Source: Flavobacterium sp.
GTDB taxonomy: Bacteria; Bacteroidota; Bacteroidia; Flavobacteriales; Flavobacteriaceae
Assembly (NCBI GenBank): GCA_014379405.1
Contig: JACMLU010000006.1
Location: 55,845 to 119,844, forward strand
DNA length: 64,000 nt
Reading direction: 5' to 3'
The notes beneath the pieces were generated by a model. It ran no database searches. It was not told the origin of the DNA and saw only the letters and a program-made list of their open reading frames with translations. Shown here one piece after another: positions 1 through 8,301 of the stretch (its first letter is position 1; every line of letters begins with the position of its first letter). The translations under genes were made by a program, and so were the position numbers.

Positions 1-16
1 TTTATAAAAAAACAAA

Positions 17-2503
17 ATGGGCGAATTATTTTATTTAGATTTTAAAAGTGACAGTTTCGGACAAGTACAAATTGACGAGCCTATTGGCTATGCCTCAATT
101 GATTTTAATTTGAACCAAAAGGATAATAAAATGGCAAGGGATGTTTCATTTAATGGAGGTGAAACCCAGTTTGAGTTTGTCGATTATCGCAATCACTATT
201 TAGAGCAACTTTTGTATTACGTTCATTATTTCGGATTTGAAGCAAAGGTATATTTGGTTATAGTAATTAATGGGGTAAGTAACATTATGGGCGAATTAGA
301 CTTTGCAACCTCAACAACTGACGATTTAAAGTACTTTAAATGCAAGGTTATACAACAAAGTAACTTACAGATAATTAAACGAGCGAGGTCAATTAAAGTG
401 GATTTATTAAGTAATAAAGACATAGATGGCAACCCGATAACTCCATTGGTTCCAGAGAATATTTTATTAATTAGCAAACCAGTTTATCAAAAATCAGAAT
501 GGAAAAGCTCATTTACAGGCACGGATAACAATAATTATTTCAATCCTTGTCAAAGCTTAATAGCAACAGGAATAGAAGACAGTACTATTCCTTTGTCAGT
601 TGGGGCAAAAGACATAAAATTTTATACTTCTGGGGTGGTTATAGATGAGCATTTTCAATTAATAAAAGCAAAGAATGCACTAAAAAACATTAAAATATCC
701 TTGAAAGGTATTGAAATGGACACAACAATAAGTAATAAATTGATACTTGTTTACGGTGGAACTAAAGTAATTTTAAAATCAGTAACGAAAGTACAATCTT
801 TTTACGGTGACATTGATTACAATATTGATTCATTGGACAGAAATGCAATGATAAGCATTTACTTTTTTCGGGAGGGATTCGCAACGTGTAAATTAGATAA
901 CATAATCATAACAGCAGAAAGCACTTCTTACAATTCTATTACCCCCTCTTTTCGTTTAATCGATGTAATGAGTCAAATTGTTAAATCAATATCAGGATTA
1001 ACAATTAATGCCCCTCGTTACGCTCAATTAGGGCAGTTTTACGATAATAGATTGTTTAACGGTAACTTTCTTAGGAATGTAAAAGACAAACCATTTTACG
1101 TATCGTTAGAAGATATAGAAAAGTCTATAACTGAAATGAATGCAGACTATGAAATACAAGCAGATGGAAAAGTATTTTTTGGCATTGAAAAGGATTTCTA
1201 CACGGGAATAGAAAGCGGTTTCTTTGATAGTATGCAGTTTTCTGAAATGAATAAATCCTTTAACCCTAAATATTCTGTAAAGGAATTTAACTACTCTTAT
1301 AAAAACTATCAATCATTAAAGGAAAAAGAGGAACTAAATTCAGCCGACACCATACACGGAGAAAGTCGATGGGTTTTGTTTAACAAAATGGTGGAGAATA
1401 AAAAAGAGGTTTCAATTGAATGGACAAGGGATGCTTTTTTAATTGAAGCAACAAGAAGAAAAGCTGTAGAAATAACAGCAGAAACAGCCTCACAAGAAGA
1501 CAATACACTATTTGCTATTGACTCAATAAACACGATAGCAGAGCAGAAATTTACAGAAGTAACAAGTTTAAAACATACCTATAACAAGGACACAAACAGA
1601 CTAACGTTACAAAACGATGGAAGTGTTAATTTTATCGTTTTAGGTATTGAGTTTGGAAGTGTGTTTACTATCAATCCAAGTCATTTAAACGCTGGAGATT
1701 ACACTGTTTTTGCAATTGCTAATAACACAGTTGAATTAACACGAACAAGCGCAGGAGCTATCGGAATAGCTGGAGACGGTGCAAAAGTAACAAATTACAC
1801 CTATACGCTAAACTTAGCTAGTATTCCTTACACAAATTACACAAATCAGGGATTTACAGCTATTAATAATTTAAACACCTCAGACCGTTATAGCAATTTA
1901 CGTTATTCGGTAAGACGAAACATAGAAAACTATTACCAATCTTATTTAGCGACTTGTAATTTATATTGGAAAAACAAACCAATTATAAACACTTGGTACA
2001 AAAACAACGGGGATTGCTCAACCACTTATTTAGGCAAAACTTTAGTAGAAAAAAGTAATTTAACACCTATTAATCCATTGGTTACGCCTTTTATTTATGA
2101 TAATGTAATATTTGCTAATGTGGAGTTTGAGGACTTTATAGCGTTGCAAAACAGTATAAGAAGTGATAGAGGTTATATTCGTACTATTGATAATAACGAT
2201 CAGGTTGTAAAGTTATACCCAGTTACAATGAAATACGAAAACTTAAGTAAAGAATTAACTATAAAAGGAGAAGAAAAACACGAGCCTATTACAATGACAA
2301 TCACAAAGGTAAAAGGAGTTATTACAATTAATAATCAAACACAAGTACACAAAATAAGTTACGAAATAAAAGACGAAAAAGTGTATATTTACGACAGCAA
2401 CAGACAAAGATTGTATAACGGTTGTTTCTGGGATTTGGTGAGTGTAAACGGTGCTACGGCTTCGACTGTAACAGAATTAGACAACTGGTTGAGTTTATTG
2501 TAG
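17..2503 (+). CDS. Phage tail / baseplate-type structural protein
   Basis: This 828-residue protein starts with a short beta-rich segment and has no signal peptide or membrane helix. Its composition (many N, T, Y and I, alternating beta-strand pattern) and size suit a siphovirus tail-tip or baseplate hub protein of Bacteroidota prophages. A middle segment (about residues 340-520) alternates helix and strand, and residues about 520-620 look like an inserted small beta domain. A/T-rich bases precede the start at 17. It is the only large gene in the left block; upstream tail genes would lie outside the window. The exact tail role is inferred, not shown by a catalytic motif. Confidence 0.6.
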   Translation: MGELFYLDFKSDSFGQVQIDEPIGYASIDFNLNQKDNKMARDVSFNGGETQFEFVDYRNHYLEQLLYYVHYFGFEAKVYLVIVINGVSNIMGELDFATSTTDDLKYFKCKVIQQSNLQIIKRARSIKVDLLSNKDIDGNPITPLVPENILLISKPVYQKSEWKSSFTGTDNNNYFNPCQSLIATGIEDSTIPLSVGAKDIKFYTSGVVIDEHFQLIKAKNALKNIKISLKGIEMDTTISNKLILVYGGTKVILKSVTKVQSFYGDIDYNIDSLDRNAMISIYFFREGFATCKLDNIIITAESTSYNSITPSFRLIDVMSQIVKSISGLTINAPRYAQLGQFYDNRLFNGNFLRNVKDKPFYVSLEDIEKSITEMNADYEIQADGKVFFGIEKDFYTGIESGFFDSMQFSEMNKSFNPKYSVKEFNYSYKNYQSLKEKEELNSADTIHGESRWVLFNKMVENKKEVSIEWTRDAFLIEATRRKAVEITAETASQEDNTLFAIDSINTIAEQKFTEVTSLKHTYNKDTNRLTLQNDGSVNFIVLGIEFGSVFTINPSHLNAGDYTVFAIANNTVELTRTSAGAIGIAGDGAKVTNYTYTLNLASIPYTNYTNQGFTAINNLNTSDRYSNLRYSVRRNIENYYQSYLATCNLYWKNKPIINTWYKNNGDCSTTYLGKTLVEKSNLTPINPLVTPFIYDNVIFANVEFEDFIALQNSIRSDRGYIRTIDNNDQVVKLYPVTMKYENLSKELTIKGEEKHEPITMTITKVKGVITINNQTQVHKISYEIKDEKVYIYDSNRQRLYNGCFWDLVSVNGATASTVTELDNWLSLL

Positions 2504-2513
2504 TTGGGGCATC

Positions 2514-2714
2514 TTAATTACAATTATTATTAATAGTAGTTAATCTTTTTTGATAATCCTCTTCAATTTTTTTAATACAAGCAGATGAGCCATTGCAATT
2601 AGTCCAGCCTTGACTTCTTAAATTTTCTAGTTCCGTCCTTTGAGCGTCACAATCGTCCTTTGAGCAACTGATTGAAAAACTAAGCAATAACAGTAGTAAT
2701 ATGATTTTTCTCAT
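2514..2714 (-). CDS. Small predicted lipoprotein
   Basis: A 66-residue protein on the opposite strand to its neighbours. An N-terminal hydrophobic stretch (residues 4-14) ends in the lipobox-like LSFSISC with Cys17 as the candidate lipidated residue, so it would be exported and anchored by signal peptidase II. The mature part is short, charged, and has three further Cys that could form disulfides. It lies 10 bp from the end of the tail gene, convergent with it, which is typical of cargo added at the end of a tail module. Function unknown. Confidence 0.6.
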   Translation of the reverse strand: MRKIILLLLLLSFSISCSKDDCDAQRTELENLRSQGWTNCNGSSACIKKIEEDYQKRLTTINNNCN

Positions 2715-2840
2715 TTATTAAACTTTAAAATAATTGCATTCAAATGTAATCAATTATAAATTAACTCGTTTACGGGAAACCTCAAAGTAAATGATTTTTA
2801 ATAGGTTATATTTGGGTTTTATTAATGTAAATCTTTAGAA

Positions 2841-3371
2841 ATGAAAAAAGTATTATTAATTATTTGTCTATTTTGTTTAACTCATATTTTTGCACAGCCT
2901 TTAATATTTGAGAAACTTGTTATAATAGACAGTATTACATCAAAAGAAGTTCTTTTTGAAAGACTAAACACTCGATTGATTGATGTAATGGAGGGACAAG
3001 ACAAATTTAACAAAAACATTATCCAATCAGACAAAGAAATTGGTGTTATTAAGTATAAAAATGTAATTAGTTATGATGTAAATGAATTTATGAATAGTGC
3101 TAATGGAATTATTAGTTATAATGTTAATGTGTATTTTAAAAAAGGGCGATTTAAAATAATCATTGACAATATTATTCATAAAGGTTTGGGGGTTTCCATG
3201 GATGAACTAACAATAGATATACAGTACCCTCATAAACATTCAAATTATTTAAAATACAGAAATAGAAAATGGGTAGAAATTAAAGAATTTATTAATAATG
3301 AAATACCTAAACACATCTCAACTGTAGAAAAATTAATTCTAACACCATCAGAACAAGAGTCTAAATGGTAA
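2841..3371 (+). CDS. Secreted protein with DUF4468 (TBP-like fold)-type domain
   Basis: The first 18 residues form a clear Sec signal peptide (MKK, hydrophobic core, then HIFAQ cleavage region). The mature part has the pattern of the Bacteroidota DUF4468 domain: an initial helix 'SKEVLFERLNTRLIDV', then strands around residues 60-115. Family members are periplasmic proteins of unknown function. A short A/T-rich gap separates it from the lipoprotein gene. It probably acts in the host envelope as prophage cargo. Domain assignment is by pattern recognition only. Confidence 0.6.
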   Translation: MKKVLLIICLFCLTHIFAQPLIFEKLVIIDSITSKEVLFERLNTRLIDVMEGQDKFNKNIIQSDKEIGVIKYKNVISYDVNEFMNSANGIISYNVNVYFKKGRFKIIIDNIIHKGLGVSMDELTIDIQYPHKHSNYLKYRNRKWVEIKEFINNEIPKHISTVEKLILTPSEQESKW

Positions 3372-3420
3372 AACTAGGTTAAATATTCCTTAACAATTTA
3401 GGTTTTAAATCCAGACCAAA

Positions 3421-4014
3421 ATGCCACGAATAGCAAATTACCCAACAGCCGTAGAAGACAGTTTGACTTTTAGATTAAAAAGTCTAACCGAAAACAACAA
3501 CTCTTATTTGAATTCATACGGAATACGGGCAGGAACAACAAACTGGACAAGAAACGGCAAACCTTATGCAAGTATAGGAATTACAGTAACGCATACAGAA
3601 GTTAACACGTTTATAAAATTTGGCTACAATACGGGAGGCGAACACATTAGTTATAGAGTAAATTTAATCAGTAAATCATCAAACTTAGGTAAAGGAAAGG
3701 TTTGGTTTTTTGTTTGCCCTATTACTGGCAAATGTTGTAGAAAACTACATTTAAAAGGGACTTACTTTTTACACAGGACAGCTCATAAAGGTTTAATGTA
3801 CGAAAAGCAATTACAGTCAAAAAAAAATCGTGATATGTTAGGCATTTTTGACAAAGCTGTTTTAAGTGATGAGGTTTATGAGGAACGCTATAAGAAGTAT
3901 TTTAAAACGCATTATAATGGCAAAGAAACTAAACGATATAAAAAACTAAGTTACAAAATAAAAACTGCAGAAAGTTACCCATCTGACATAATGGAGAGTT
4001 TATTAATGATGTAG
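3421..4014 (+). CDS. Phage-associated zinc-ribbon-like protein, function unknown
   Basis: A 197-residue basic protein. Residues about 99-137 contain the pattern W-F-F-V-C-P-x-T-G-K-C-C-R-K-L followed by 'YFLHRTAHKGLMYEKQ'. A similar layout (W.F.CP..GRRC.KLY...F.SR....YQSQ) occurs in mobile-element proteins with a degenerate zinc ribbon. Only the first Cys cluster is present here, the second pair being replaced by R/H positions. The C-terminal third is Lys/Tyr-rich and helical. It probably binds nucleic acid but the role is unknown. It follows the DUF4468 gene by 49 bp on the same strand. Confidence 0.5.
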   Translation: MPRIANYPTAVEDSLTFRLKSLTENNNSYLNSYGIRAGTTNWTRNGKPYASIGITVTHTEVNTFIKFGYNTGGEHISYRVNLISKSSNLGKGKVWFFVCPITGKCCRKLHLKGTYFLHRTAHKGLMYEKQLQSKKNRDMLGIFDKAVLSDEVYEERYKKYFKTHYNGKETKRYKKLSYKIKTAESYPSDIMESLLMM

Positions 4015-4071
4015 CGTTTAACTAAACAATATTCTACTATCTGTTACGGGTGTAATCAATTATGATCTTAA

Positions 4072-4311
4072 ATGAATATGCACTTAGTAAAACAAAATAA
4101 TTTAAATCTGAATAACATTAAATATAAACCAATGGAAAACGGACTAACAAAAGAAGAAAATATTATTTTGAATATGCTATTAGCTAAAAGAGATAAAAAC
4201 AATATTGTAAAACCAGTCGATGAAAAAATTAGTAAGCAAAGAATAAAAGAAATTAAAGATGAAGTTAGAAAAAAACTGGACAGTTTGAAGTACAAAGATT
4301 TCAAAGATTAA
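4072..4311 (+). CDS. Small basic hypothetical protein
   Basis: A 79-residue Lys/Asn-rich protein, mostly helical after residue 25, with no recognisable motif. An internal Met at 4132 (MENGLTKEEN) is an alternative start that removes an unusually Asn-rich leader, and may be the true one. It is the last gene before the integrase region. An overlapping open frame exists on the other strand; the plus frame is preferred because it has ordinary amino-acid composition and matches the direction of its neighbours. Confidence 0.4.
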   Translation: MNMHLVKQNNLNLNNIKYKPMENGLTKEENIILNMLLAKRDKNNIVKPVDEKISKQRIKEIKDEVRKKLDSLKYKDFKD

Positions 4312-4579
4312 AAACTAATACATTAACGTAATTTATAGTTGAGGTTTGGTTCTAAATGACCCTAAATGACCCCAAATAAAAACAGGGTATTTTTTAAGCA
4401 CAAAAAAAAGGTTTTATTTATCATTTTTCAACTTTGGTTGAGTAAATGTTAAGTAAAACCTTTGTTAAACCCTATAAATAGGTAATTAAAGTGACCACGG
4501 CGGGATTGAGGATTTACGTTATAAACGTACATAAACAAATAAAAAACACTGCTTTTTATATTTGTAACATAAAATTAGT

Positions 4580-4587
4580 TATATTTG
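4580..4587 (+). promoter_or_regulatory. Putative integrase promoter, -7 element
   Basis: TATATTTG matches the Bacteroidota -7 consensus TAnnTTTG. A second near-match, TATATTTG in 'tttatatttg', lies 22 bp upstream. Transcription would start near 4593, giving a leader of about 115 nt before the integrase start at 4709. Confidence 0.5.
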
Positions 4588-4620
4588 CAATATAAATTAC
4601 TTGTATTCAATAGAAAGATG

Positions 4621-4636
4621 TCGTGTGAATTGTCGT
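4621..4636. repeat. 16-bp direct repeat, copy 1 (integrase side)
   Basis: TCGTGTGAATTGTCGT occurs here and again, exactly, at 11561-11576. Copy 1 sits 73 bp before the integrase gene and is part of a longer TGTCGTGTG-AAT-TGTCGTGTG arrangement. Candidate attachment core or integrase-binding site. Confidence 0.4.
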
Positions 4637-4708
4637 GTGGCTTTTTAATGCTGTTGAATACAGAAACGTTTTGGGAAGGGCGTTTTTTAAATTAAATCAA
4701 ACGAAATT

Positions 4709-6004
4709 ATGGCAACTTTGAAATACTTCATTTCGGGGAAGAAAAGTCCAACCGAAATTAAAATCAGATATCTCAATGGTCGGGCAATACAAATTGTTGC
4801 TGGTACAAATTTATTTGTTGATAGACAAAATTGGGATAAAAAAAATCAAAAAATTAGAAATGTGACTGCGGTTCCGGATAGGGATAAAATTAATTCTAAA
4901 TTAGCTGATTTAAAAAATCATATAATGAATGAGGCAAATGTTGATTTTATGGAAGGCGAAATTCTCAACAGAATTTGGCTGGAGAAGTGTATAAATAAAT
5001 TTTTTTATCGTCCTTCGGTTGACGAGAAAAAAGCACTAGAATACCATAAGATATATTTAACTGATTTTGCCGAATGGTGGCTTAAAGATAAAGCTCCAAA
5101 GTTTAAAGTTAGTGCCGATAAATATATGGACGACACCACTATTGGTCATTATGAAATATTGAAAAACTTGATAAAAAAGTATGAAGGCAAGGACAAAATA
5201 AAATTTTCGTTAATTAACAATGTTTTAATGGATAGCTTCTCTGAATTTTTGACTGCCGAAAAATATGCCGAAGAAACAGCTAAACGAATGATAGGACGAT
5301 TCAAGTTTTTTTGTGGTCGTGCCGAAGCTGAAAACATAAAAATAGACAAGTCTTACGAGGACCGTGTTTTCGTAAAGAAAGACGAAATTAAATACAAAGC
5401 TCCATATTACAACGAAATTGAAATTAGCATGCACTATGCTTATGATTTTAGCTACAATGAAGTTTTGGACAATGTGAGGGATAATTTAATCATTGGACTT
5501 TGGACAGGATTGCGTGTTAGTGATTTCAACAATAAATTAAAAACAGATAATTTCCAAGATGATTTTATTGAAATAGAAACCGAAAAAACAAAGACTTGGG
5601 TTTCAATTCCTGTTCATTGGATGATAGCCGAGATTTTGAAGAAAAGAAACGGTGCGCTTCCTAAAAAAATAAACGATGCGGATTTTAACAAGCACATTAA
5701 AACCATTGCGAGAATTTTGAAATTTGACCAAAAAATGATTGGAGGAATTTCTAAAGTTGATCCTATTACTAGAATTAAGAGAAAAGTAGTAGATTTATAT
5801 CCAAAATATGAACTAATTACTTCGCACATTTGCCGCAGGAGTTTTGCAACTAATATTTATGGAACAGTACCTAATACAACTTTGATGGCGATTTGTGGTT
5901 GGGCAAGCGAAGAACAGATGCTTGATTACATCAAAAAAACCAACAGGGAGCACGCAGAAACCTTGAAAAAAGTTTGGGATAGTAAATATAATAAAGCAAT
6001 TTAA
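4709..6004 (+). CDS. int: Phage-type tyrosine recombinase (integrase)
   Basis: Site-specific integrase of 431 residues. Residues 1-50 resemble the Bacteroidota arm-DNA-binding domain (beta-rich, 'GTNLFVDRQNWDKKNQKI'). Residues about 105-220 form the SAM-like core-binding domain, and 235-431 the catalytic domain. Visible catalytic residues are Arg269 in GLWTGLRVSDF, His373-x-x-Arg376 in HICRRSF, Trp398 in CGW (replacing the usual His, a known variation), and the nucleophile Tyr407 in DYIKKT. It is followed 22 bp later by a CI-like regulator, the normal lysogeny layout. Together with the 267-aa recombinase at 63006 it gives this phage two tyrosine recombinases. Confidence 0.92.
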   Translation: MATLKYFISGKKSPTEIKIRYLNGRAIQIVAGTNLFVDRQNWDKKNQKIRNVTAVPDRDKINSKLADLKNHIMNEANVDFMEGEILNRIWLEKCINKFFYRPSVDEKKALEYHKIYLTDFAEWWLKDKAPKFKVSADKYMDDTTIGHYEILKNLIKKYEGKDKIKFSLINNVLMDSFSEFLTAEKYAEETAKRMIGRFKFFCGRAEAENIKIDKSYEDRVFVKKDEIKYKAPYYNEIEISMHYAYDFSYNEVLDNVRDNLIIGLWTGLRVSDFNNKLKTDNFQDDFIEIETEKTKTWVSIPVHWMIAEILKKRNGALPKKINDADFNKHIKTIARILKFDQKMIGGISKVDPITRIKRKVVDLYPKYELITSHICRRSFATNIYGTVPNTTLMAICGWASEEQMLDYIKKTNREHAETLKKVWDSKYNKAI

Positions 6005-6026
6005 AACGAAAAAAAATAAATCGAAA

Positions 6027-6416
6027 ATGGAAACTAAACAATTAAATGATTCCGAAAAGCTATATATGCTTATGGAGGAATTGAGGCTATCGGGATTAAA
6101 ACTATCCAAAGCCTTGGGGTATAAAAGCCATCAGTCTATTCATCAAATTTTGAAAAGTCCTGATAAATACCATATTTCTGAAAGTATGGTTGACAAAATC
6201 ATAAAAACATTTCCGGAAGTAAGCTATTGGTTTTTGAAAAGCGGAAAACTTCCTATTCTTTTGTCCGACAAATTGGCCAGAAACCAAACTAATATAATTT
6301 TTAGCGAAAACAAACCAAAAGAAACCGCAGATTATAGTTTGGAAATGTTTGGAACTTTAAAAAACATAGAAGGATTACTGGAGAGGGTTGTCGAACTTTT
6401 GGAAAGTAAAAAATAA
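6027..6416 (+). CDS. CI-like phage repressor / transcriptional regulator
   Basis: A 129-residue protein with an N-terminal helix-turn-helix of the phage CI type: residues about 20-45 'LRLSGLKLSKALGYKSHQSI', then 'ISESMVDKIIKTFPEVSYWFL', a signature of Bacteroidota prophage regulators. There is no peptidase or oligomerisation domain of the LexA/CI type; the last 30 residues form a Leu-rich helix (IEGLLERVVELLE) suited to dimerisation. It lies 22 bp after the integrase and probably shares its transcript, ending in the terminator at 6422. It is one candidate for the protein that binds the AAACATAAAT sites. Confidence 0.72.
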   Translation: METKQLNDSEKLYMLMEELRLSGLKLSKALGYKSHQSIHQILKSPDKYHISESMVDKIIKTFPEVSYWFLKSGKLPILLSDKLARNQTNIIFSENKPKETADYSLEMFGTLKNIEGLLERVVELLESKK

Positions 6417-6421
6417 GCAAA

Positions 6422-6453
6422 AAAAAGCCACTCGATTTGAGTGGCTTTTTTTT
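6422..6453. terminator. Strong bidirectional terminator
   Basis: Perfect 12-bp stem: AAAAAGCCACTC at 6422-6433 pairs with GAGTGGCTTTTT at 6439-6450 around a 5-nt GATTT loop, with T or A runs on both sides. It separates the rightward integrase/repressor unit from the leftward early operon. Confidence 0.85.
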
Positions 6454-6459
6454 GCTTAT

Positions 6460-6684
6460 TTATGGTTTTTTAATCTTATTGAATTCTTCAATTGCTATTT
6501 TTGATGATTTGGTAGTGAAAATATCTTTTCCATTAAGATAAATTCTAAATCCAATATAAGGTGTAAAAGTCATTTCTTTTGAAATATTTTGACATTCTAT
6601 TTTATATACTGACTGCTCAAAAGTTTTTAAAAAGTTACGTATGTTTTTAACATTTAATTCTTCTTCTTGGTTTTTATTTTTCAT
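6460..6684 (-). CDS. Hypothetical small protein
   Basis: 74 residues; a charged helical first half, then 'TFTPYIGFRIYLNGKDIFTTKSSKIAIEEFNKI', which looks like a short beta-hairpin plus helix. No family recognised. It is the last gene of the leftward regulator transcript, 12 bp after the XRE gene and just before the terminator. Confidence 0.5.
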   Translation of the reverse strand: MKNKNQEEELNVKNIRNFLKTFEQSVYKIECQNISKEMTFTPYIGFRIYLNGKDIFTTKSSKIAIEEFNKIKKP

Positions 6685-6696
6685 TGCTTTAAAATT

Positions 6697-6918
6697 TTAG
6701 TTCTCCTGGTATTTAATTTCACAATTTAGGCACTCCAGAATTTCGCCCATCATTTTGATAGTGATTCCTTTGCGTGCGCCTGATTCTATTTCGCCGATAT
6801 AATTATTTCTTCGGTTTCCAAAGATTTTTTCTGAAACATCGGGAACGGTAAGCCCCAAAGCTTCCCGTTTTTCTTTTATGAATTTGGCAAATTTTTCCAT
6901 TTCTGTTTGCTGTGGCAT
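6697..6918 (-). CDS. XRE-family DNA-binding regulator
   Basis: 73-residue one-domain protein with a typical HTH_XRE: residues 10-55 'FAKFIKEKREALGLTVPDVSEKIFG...YIGEIESG..KGITIKMMGEILECL'. Such small XRE proteins act as Cro-like or anti-sigma-type switches in prophages. It is transcribed away from the integrase/CI-like pair and lies downstream of tandem AAACATAAATT half-sites (7190-7226), so it may be autoregulated. It is the second candidate for the phage-wide operator protein. Confidence 0.8.
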   Translation of the reverse strand: MPQQTEMEKFAKFIKEKREALGLTVPDVSEKIFGNRRNNYIGEIESGARKGITIKMMGEILECLNCEIKYQEN

Positions 6919-6935
6919 TGTCTTGATTTTTTGTG

Positions 6936-7007
6936 TTAGTATATGCTGGCAATTACTGCCAAAGTTACTAAAACAATGATTAGTATTATAGAGCGTTGTT
7001 TTTTCAT
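6936..7007 (-). CDS. 23-aa transmembrane micropeptide
   Basis: A complete short frame: MKKQRS followed by a hydrophobic run of about 16 residues (IILIIVLVTLAVIASI) and stop. Positive N-terminus plus one helix fits an inner-membrane micropeptide with the N-terminus inside. It lies between the 53-aa gene and the XRE gene on the same strand. Other micropeptides of the same design occur at 9425, 9746, 10679, 37081 and 38197. No function known. Confidence 0.45.
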   Translation of the reverse strand: MKKQRSIILIIVLVTLAVIASIY

Positions 7008-7012
7008 TGTTT

Positions 7013-7174
7013 TTAATAGTTTCGAGTGTTGAATTTATAATTGTGGCGTTTGTCTATCTTCGCTCGGAGAGGTTCTGAAATTTGCTTTCGGTGCGAATTT
7101 ATAAATAAGTCGATCAAAGTACCCGAAGCTGTCCAACGTCCGTCAACTACTTCTATTTTTAGCGTATTTCTCAT
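7013..7174 (-). CDS. Hypothetical 53-aa protein
   Basis: Complete small frame, MRNTLKIEVVDGRWTASGTL then a basic C-terminal half. The compact length and beta-hairpin-like start are ordinary for an early phage protein. It is the first gene after the tandem half-site operator at 7190-7226 on this strand and is followed 5 bp later by the 23-aa micropeptide. No family recognised. Confidence 0.4.
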   Translation of the reverse strand: MRNTLKIEVVDGRWTASGTLIDLFINSHRKQISEPLRAKIDKRHNYKFNTRNY

Positions 7175-7189
7175 AGTGATACTAGTATT

Positions 7190-7226
7190 AAATTTATGTT
7201 TTTGATATATAAAATTTATGTTTTTT
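7190..7226 (-). promoter_or_regulatory. Tandem operator half-sites
   Basis: AAAAACATAAATTT (minus strand) occurs twice at a spacing of about 22 bp, two helical turns, immediately upstream of the 53-aa/XRE gene cluster. The same AACATAAA core recurs at most other putative promoters in the window. Confidence 0.45.
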
Positions 7227-7243
7227 GAATCAAAAAAAGGGTT

Positions 7244-7435
7244 TTAATTCCATTCGTGAAGCCATTCAACGCCAGTGCGGAAATTTTCCTTCGCCTGTTT
7301 TTTGCAGTCGCTTTTCGATTTGCCGAAAAATACCTGTTTGTGTTCGGTTTTTGTGCTGCTCACAAGTTTAGGCTGTTTTGTTTTCGTGTAGATTCTTTCA
7401 ACGAAAATTGCGGTAAGTTTTATTTGTTGCGTCAT
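7244..7435 (-). CDS. Hypothetical small basic protein
   Basis: 63 residues, Lys-rich. A beta segment 'LTAIFVERIYTK' is followed by 'KQVFFGKSKSDCKKQAKENF', a strand-then-helix pattern found in small phage proteins, and ends in 'VEWLHEWN'. It is the last gene of the leftward early operon, five bp from its upstream neighbour. Function unknown. Confidence 0.5.
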   Translation of the reverse strand: MTQQIKLTAIFVERIYTKTKQPKLVSSTKTEHKQVFFGKSKSDCKKQAKENFRTGVEWLHEWN

Positions 7436-7439
7436 TGGA

Positions 7440-7778
7440 TTAAGATTTTTGTTTGTTGTGCCAGTTTATGAATTCTACGCACGCATTGTAAACGGTGTTG
7501 ATTTTTGTTTCTCCGAAAGACTCTAAAATTTCTTCACTTTCGTTTCTATTAGGATCGCAATCGCAAACAACAACCCAATAACCGCCTAATATTTTAAAGT
7601 CATAGTTGAAACTTTCAATTTTTTCTACTACTTCCATTAACCAGTTCCAATCTGAATGATATTTTAATTTATCATTGTATTCCCAACCATTTGGAAACGT
7701 TGTCGAGCCATCTACTATTATTGAAGGTGTTTTCCATTGCATAAAATCGCCGATAATCTTATTGTTTTCTGTATTCAT
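7440..7778 (-). CDS. Conserved phage/plasmid protein of the 'sWnWLmeVVekIe' type
   Basis: 112 residues, acidic. Residues about 38-55 carry 'KYHSDWNWLMEVVEKIES' and the C-terminus 'KINTVYNACVEFINWHN', a pairing common to small proteins on Bacteroidota phages and plasmids whose role is unknown. Two internal Met (near residue 13) offer alternative starts. It belongs to the dense leftward early operon that begins with ArdA. Confidence 0.6.
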   Translation of the reverse strand: MNTENNKIIGDFMQWKTPSIIVDGSTTFPNGWEYNDKLKYHSDWNWLMEVVEKIESFNYDFKILGGYWVVVCDCDPNRNESEEILESFGETKINTVYNACVEFINWHNKQKS

Positions 7779-7783
7779 TTTTT

Positions 7784-8086
7784 CTAATTTTTAATGTTTT
7801 CTAATAATTCTTGTTTTACGTGGCTGGCAATTCTCCAGTTTGTGGAGAAGTTAGCGGGCATATTGCCGTAAATGTCAATCACGTTAAAAAGTCTTTCTTT
7901 GTTCTTATTGGCGGCTATCAAAACGACATAAGGGCCAATTTGGGAGGTGTATTCTGGTTCAAATTTTACTTTCAAGCCATCGTTAAGCATATCGAGTAAA
8001 TCATTTGCCTTTTTGTCTGCCAGTTCGTTATAATCTGGCTCCACAAAATCAAATAAACCTAATTGGTTTGTGATTTCTTTTTTCAT
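7784..8086 (-). CDS. Hypothetical early protein
   Basis: 100 residues. 'MKKEITNQLGLFDF' resembles the N-terminal leader of some phage proteins. The middle has 'SQIGPYVVLIAANKNKERLFNVIDIYG', a beta-hairpin with charged loop, and the C-terminus 'WRIASHVKQELLENI' is a helix. No enzyme motif. The spacing to both neighbours is 5-10 bp, so it is co-transcribed. Confidence 0.5.
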   Translation of the reverse strand: MKKEITNQLGLFDFVEPDYNELADKKANDLLDMLNDGLKVKFEPEYTSQIGPYVVLIAANKNKERLFNVIDIYGNMPANFSTNWRIASHVKQELLENIKN

Positions 8087-8096
8087 CGTTTCAAGT

Positions 8097-8288
8097 TTAT
8101 GTGATTGGGTTTTCTGTGGCTAATTCGATGCTTAAATCAATAGCATCGTCCAAATCGTGCTCGCTTTCTATTAAAGCTTCGGTATCGTCCGAAAACATTT
8201 TGTAAATTTCGGTTTTCCCTTCCCGAAATAAGGCTTTTGCTTTTTCGGGAGAGATCACTTCGAAATAATAATTTTGTGGCTTTTTCAT
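8097..8288 (-). CDS. Small acidic hypothetical protein
   Basis: 63 residues with about 15 Asp/Glu against 7 Lys/Arg. 'FEVISPEKAKALFREGKTEIYKMFSDDTEALIESEHDL' (quoted only to show the layout: strand, helix, acidic helix) suggests a compact alpha-beta protein. It is one of several acidic products in the ArdA operon that could be DNA mimics or antidefence proteins; that is inference from charge and position. Confidence 0.5.
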   Translation of the reverse strand: MKKPQNYYFEVISPEKAKALFREGKTEIYKMFSDDTEALIESEHDLDDAIDLSIELATENPIT

Positions 8289-8301
8289 TTTTATTGGTTT
8301 T

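Larger units (their letters stand above)
1..4311 (+). mobile_element. Right-hand end of a separate prophage (partial)
   Basis: A large tail-type protein followed by small secreted, lipoprotein and zinc-ribbon-like genes, ending just before a new integrase. The phage to the right already has its own complete set of virion genes and its own tail proteins, so this block is better explained as the tail-module end of a neighbouring prophage. The left boundary is outside the window. The assignment to a second phage is inference from gene content. Confidence 0.45.
4312..4708. other. Non-coding region upstream of the integrase
   Basis: No gene seen. It holds a short tandem repeat of AAATGACCC near 4355-4373, a 6+3+6 inverted repeat TACGTT-ATA-AACGTA at 4515-4529, an AACATAAAATT half-site at 4566-4576, an integrase promoter, and a 9-bp direct repeat TGTCGTGTG around 4619-4638. 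The density of repeats next to an integrase gene suits arm-type integrase sites or an attachment site; this is inference. Confidence 0.4.
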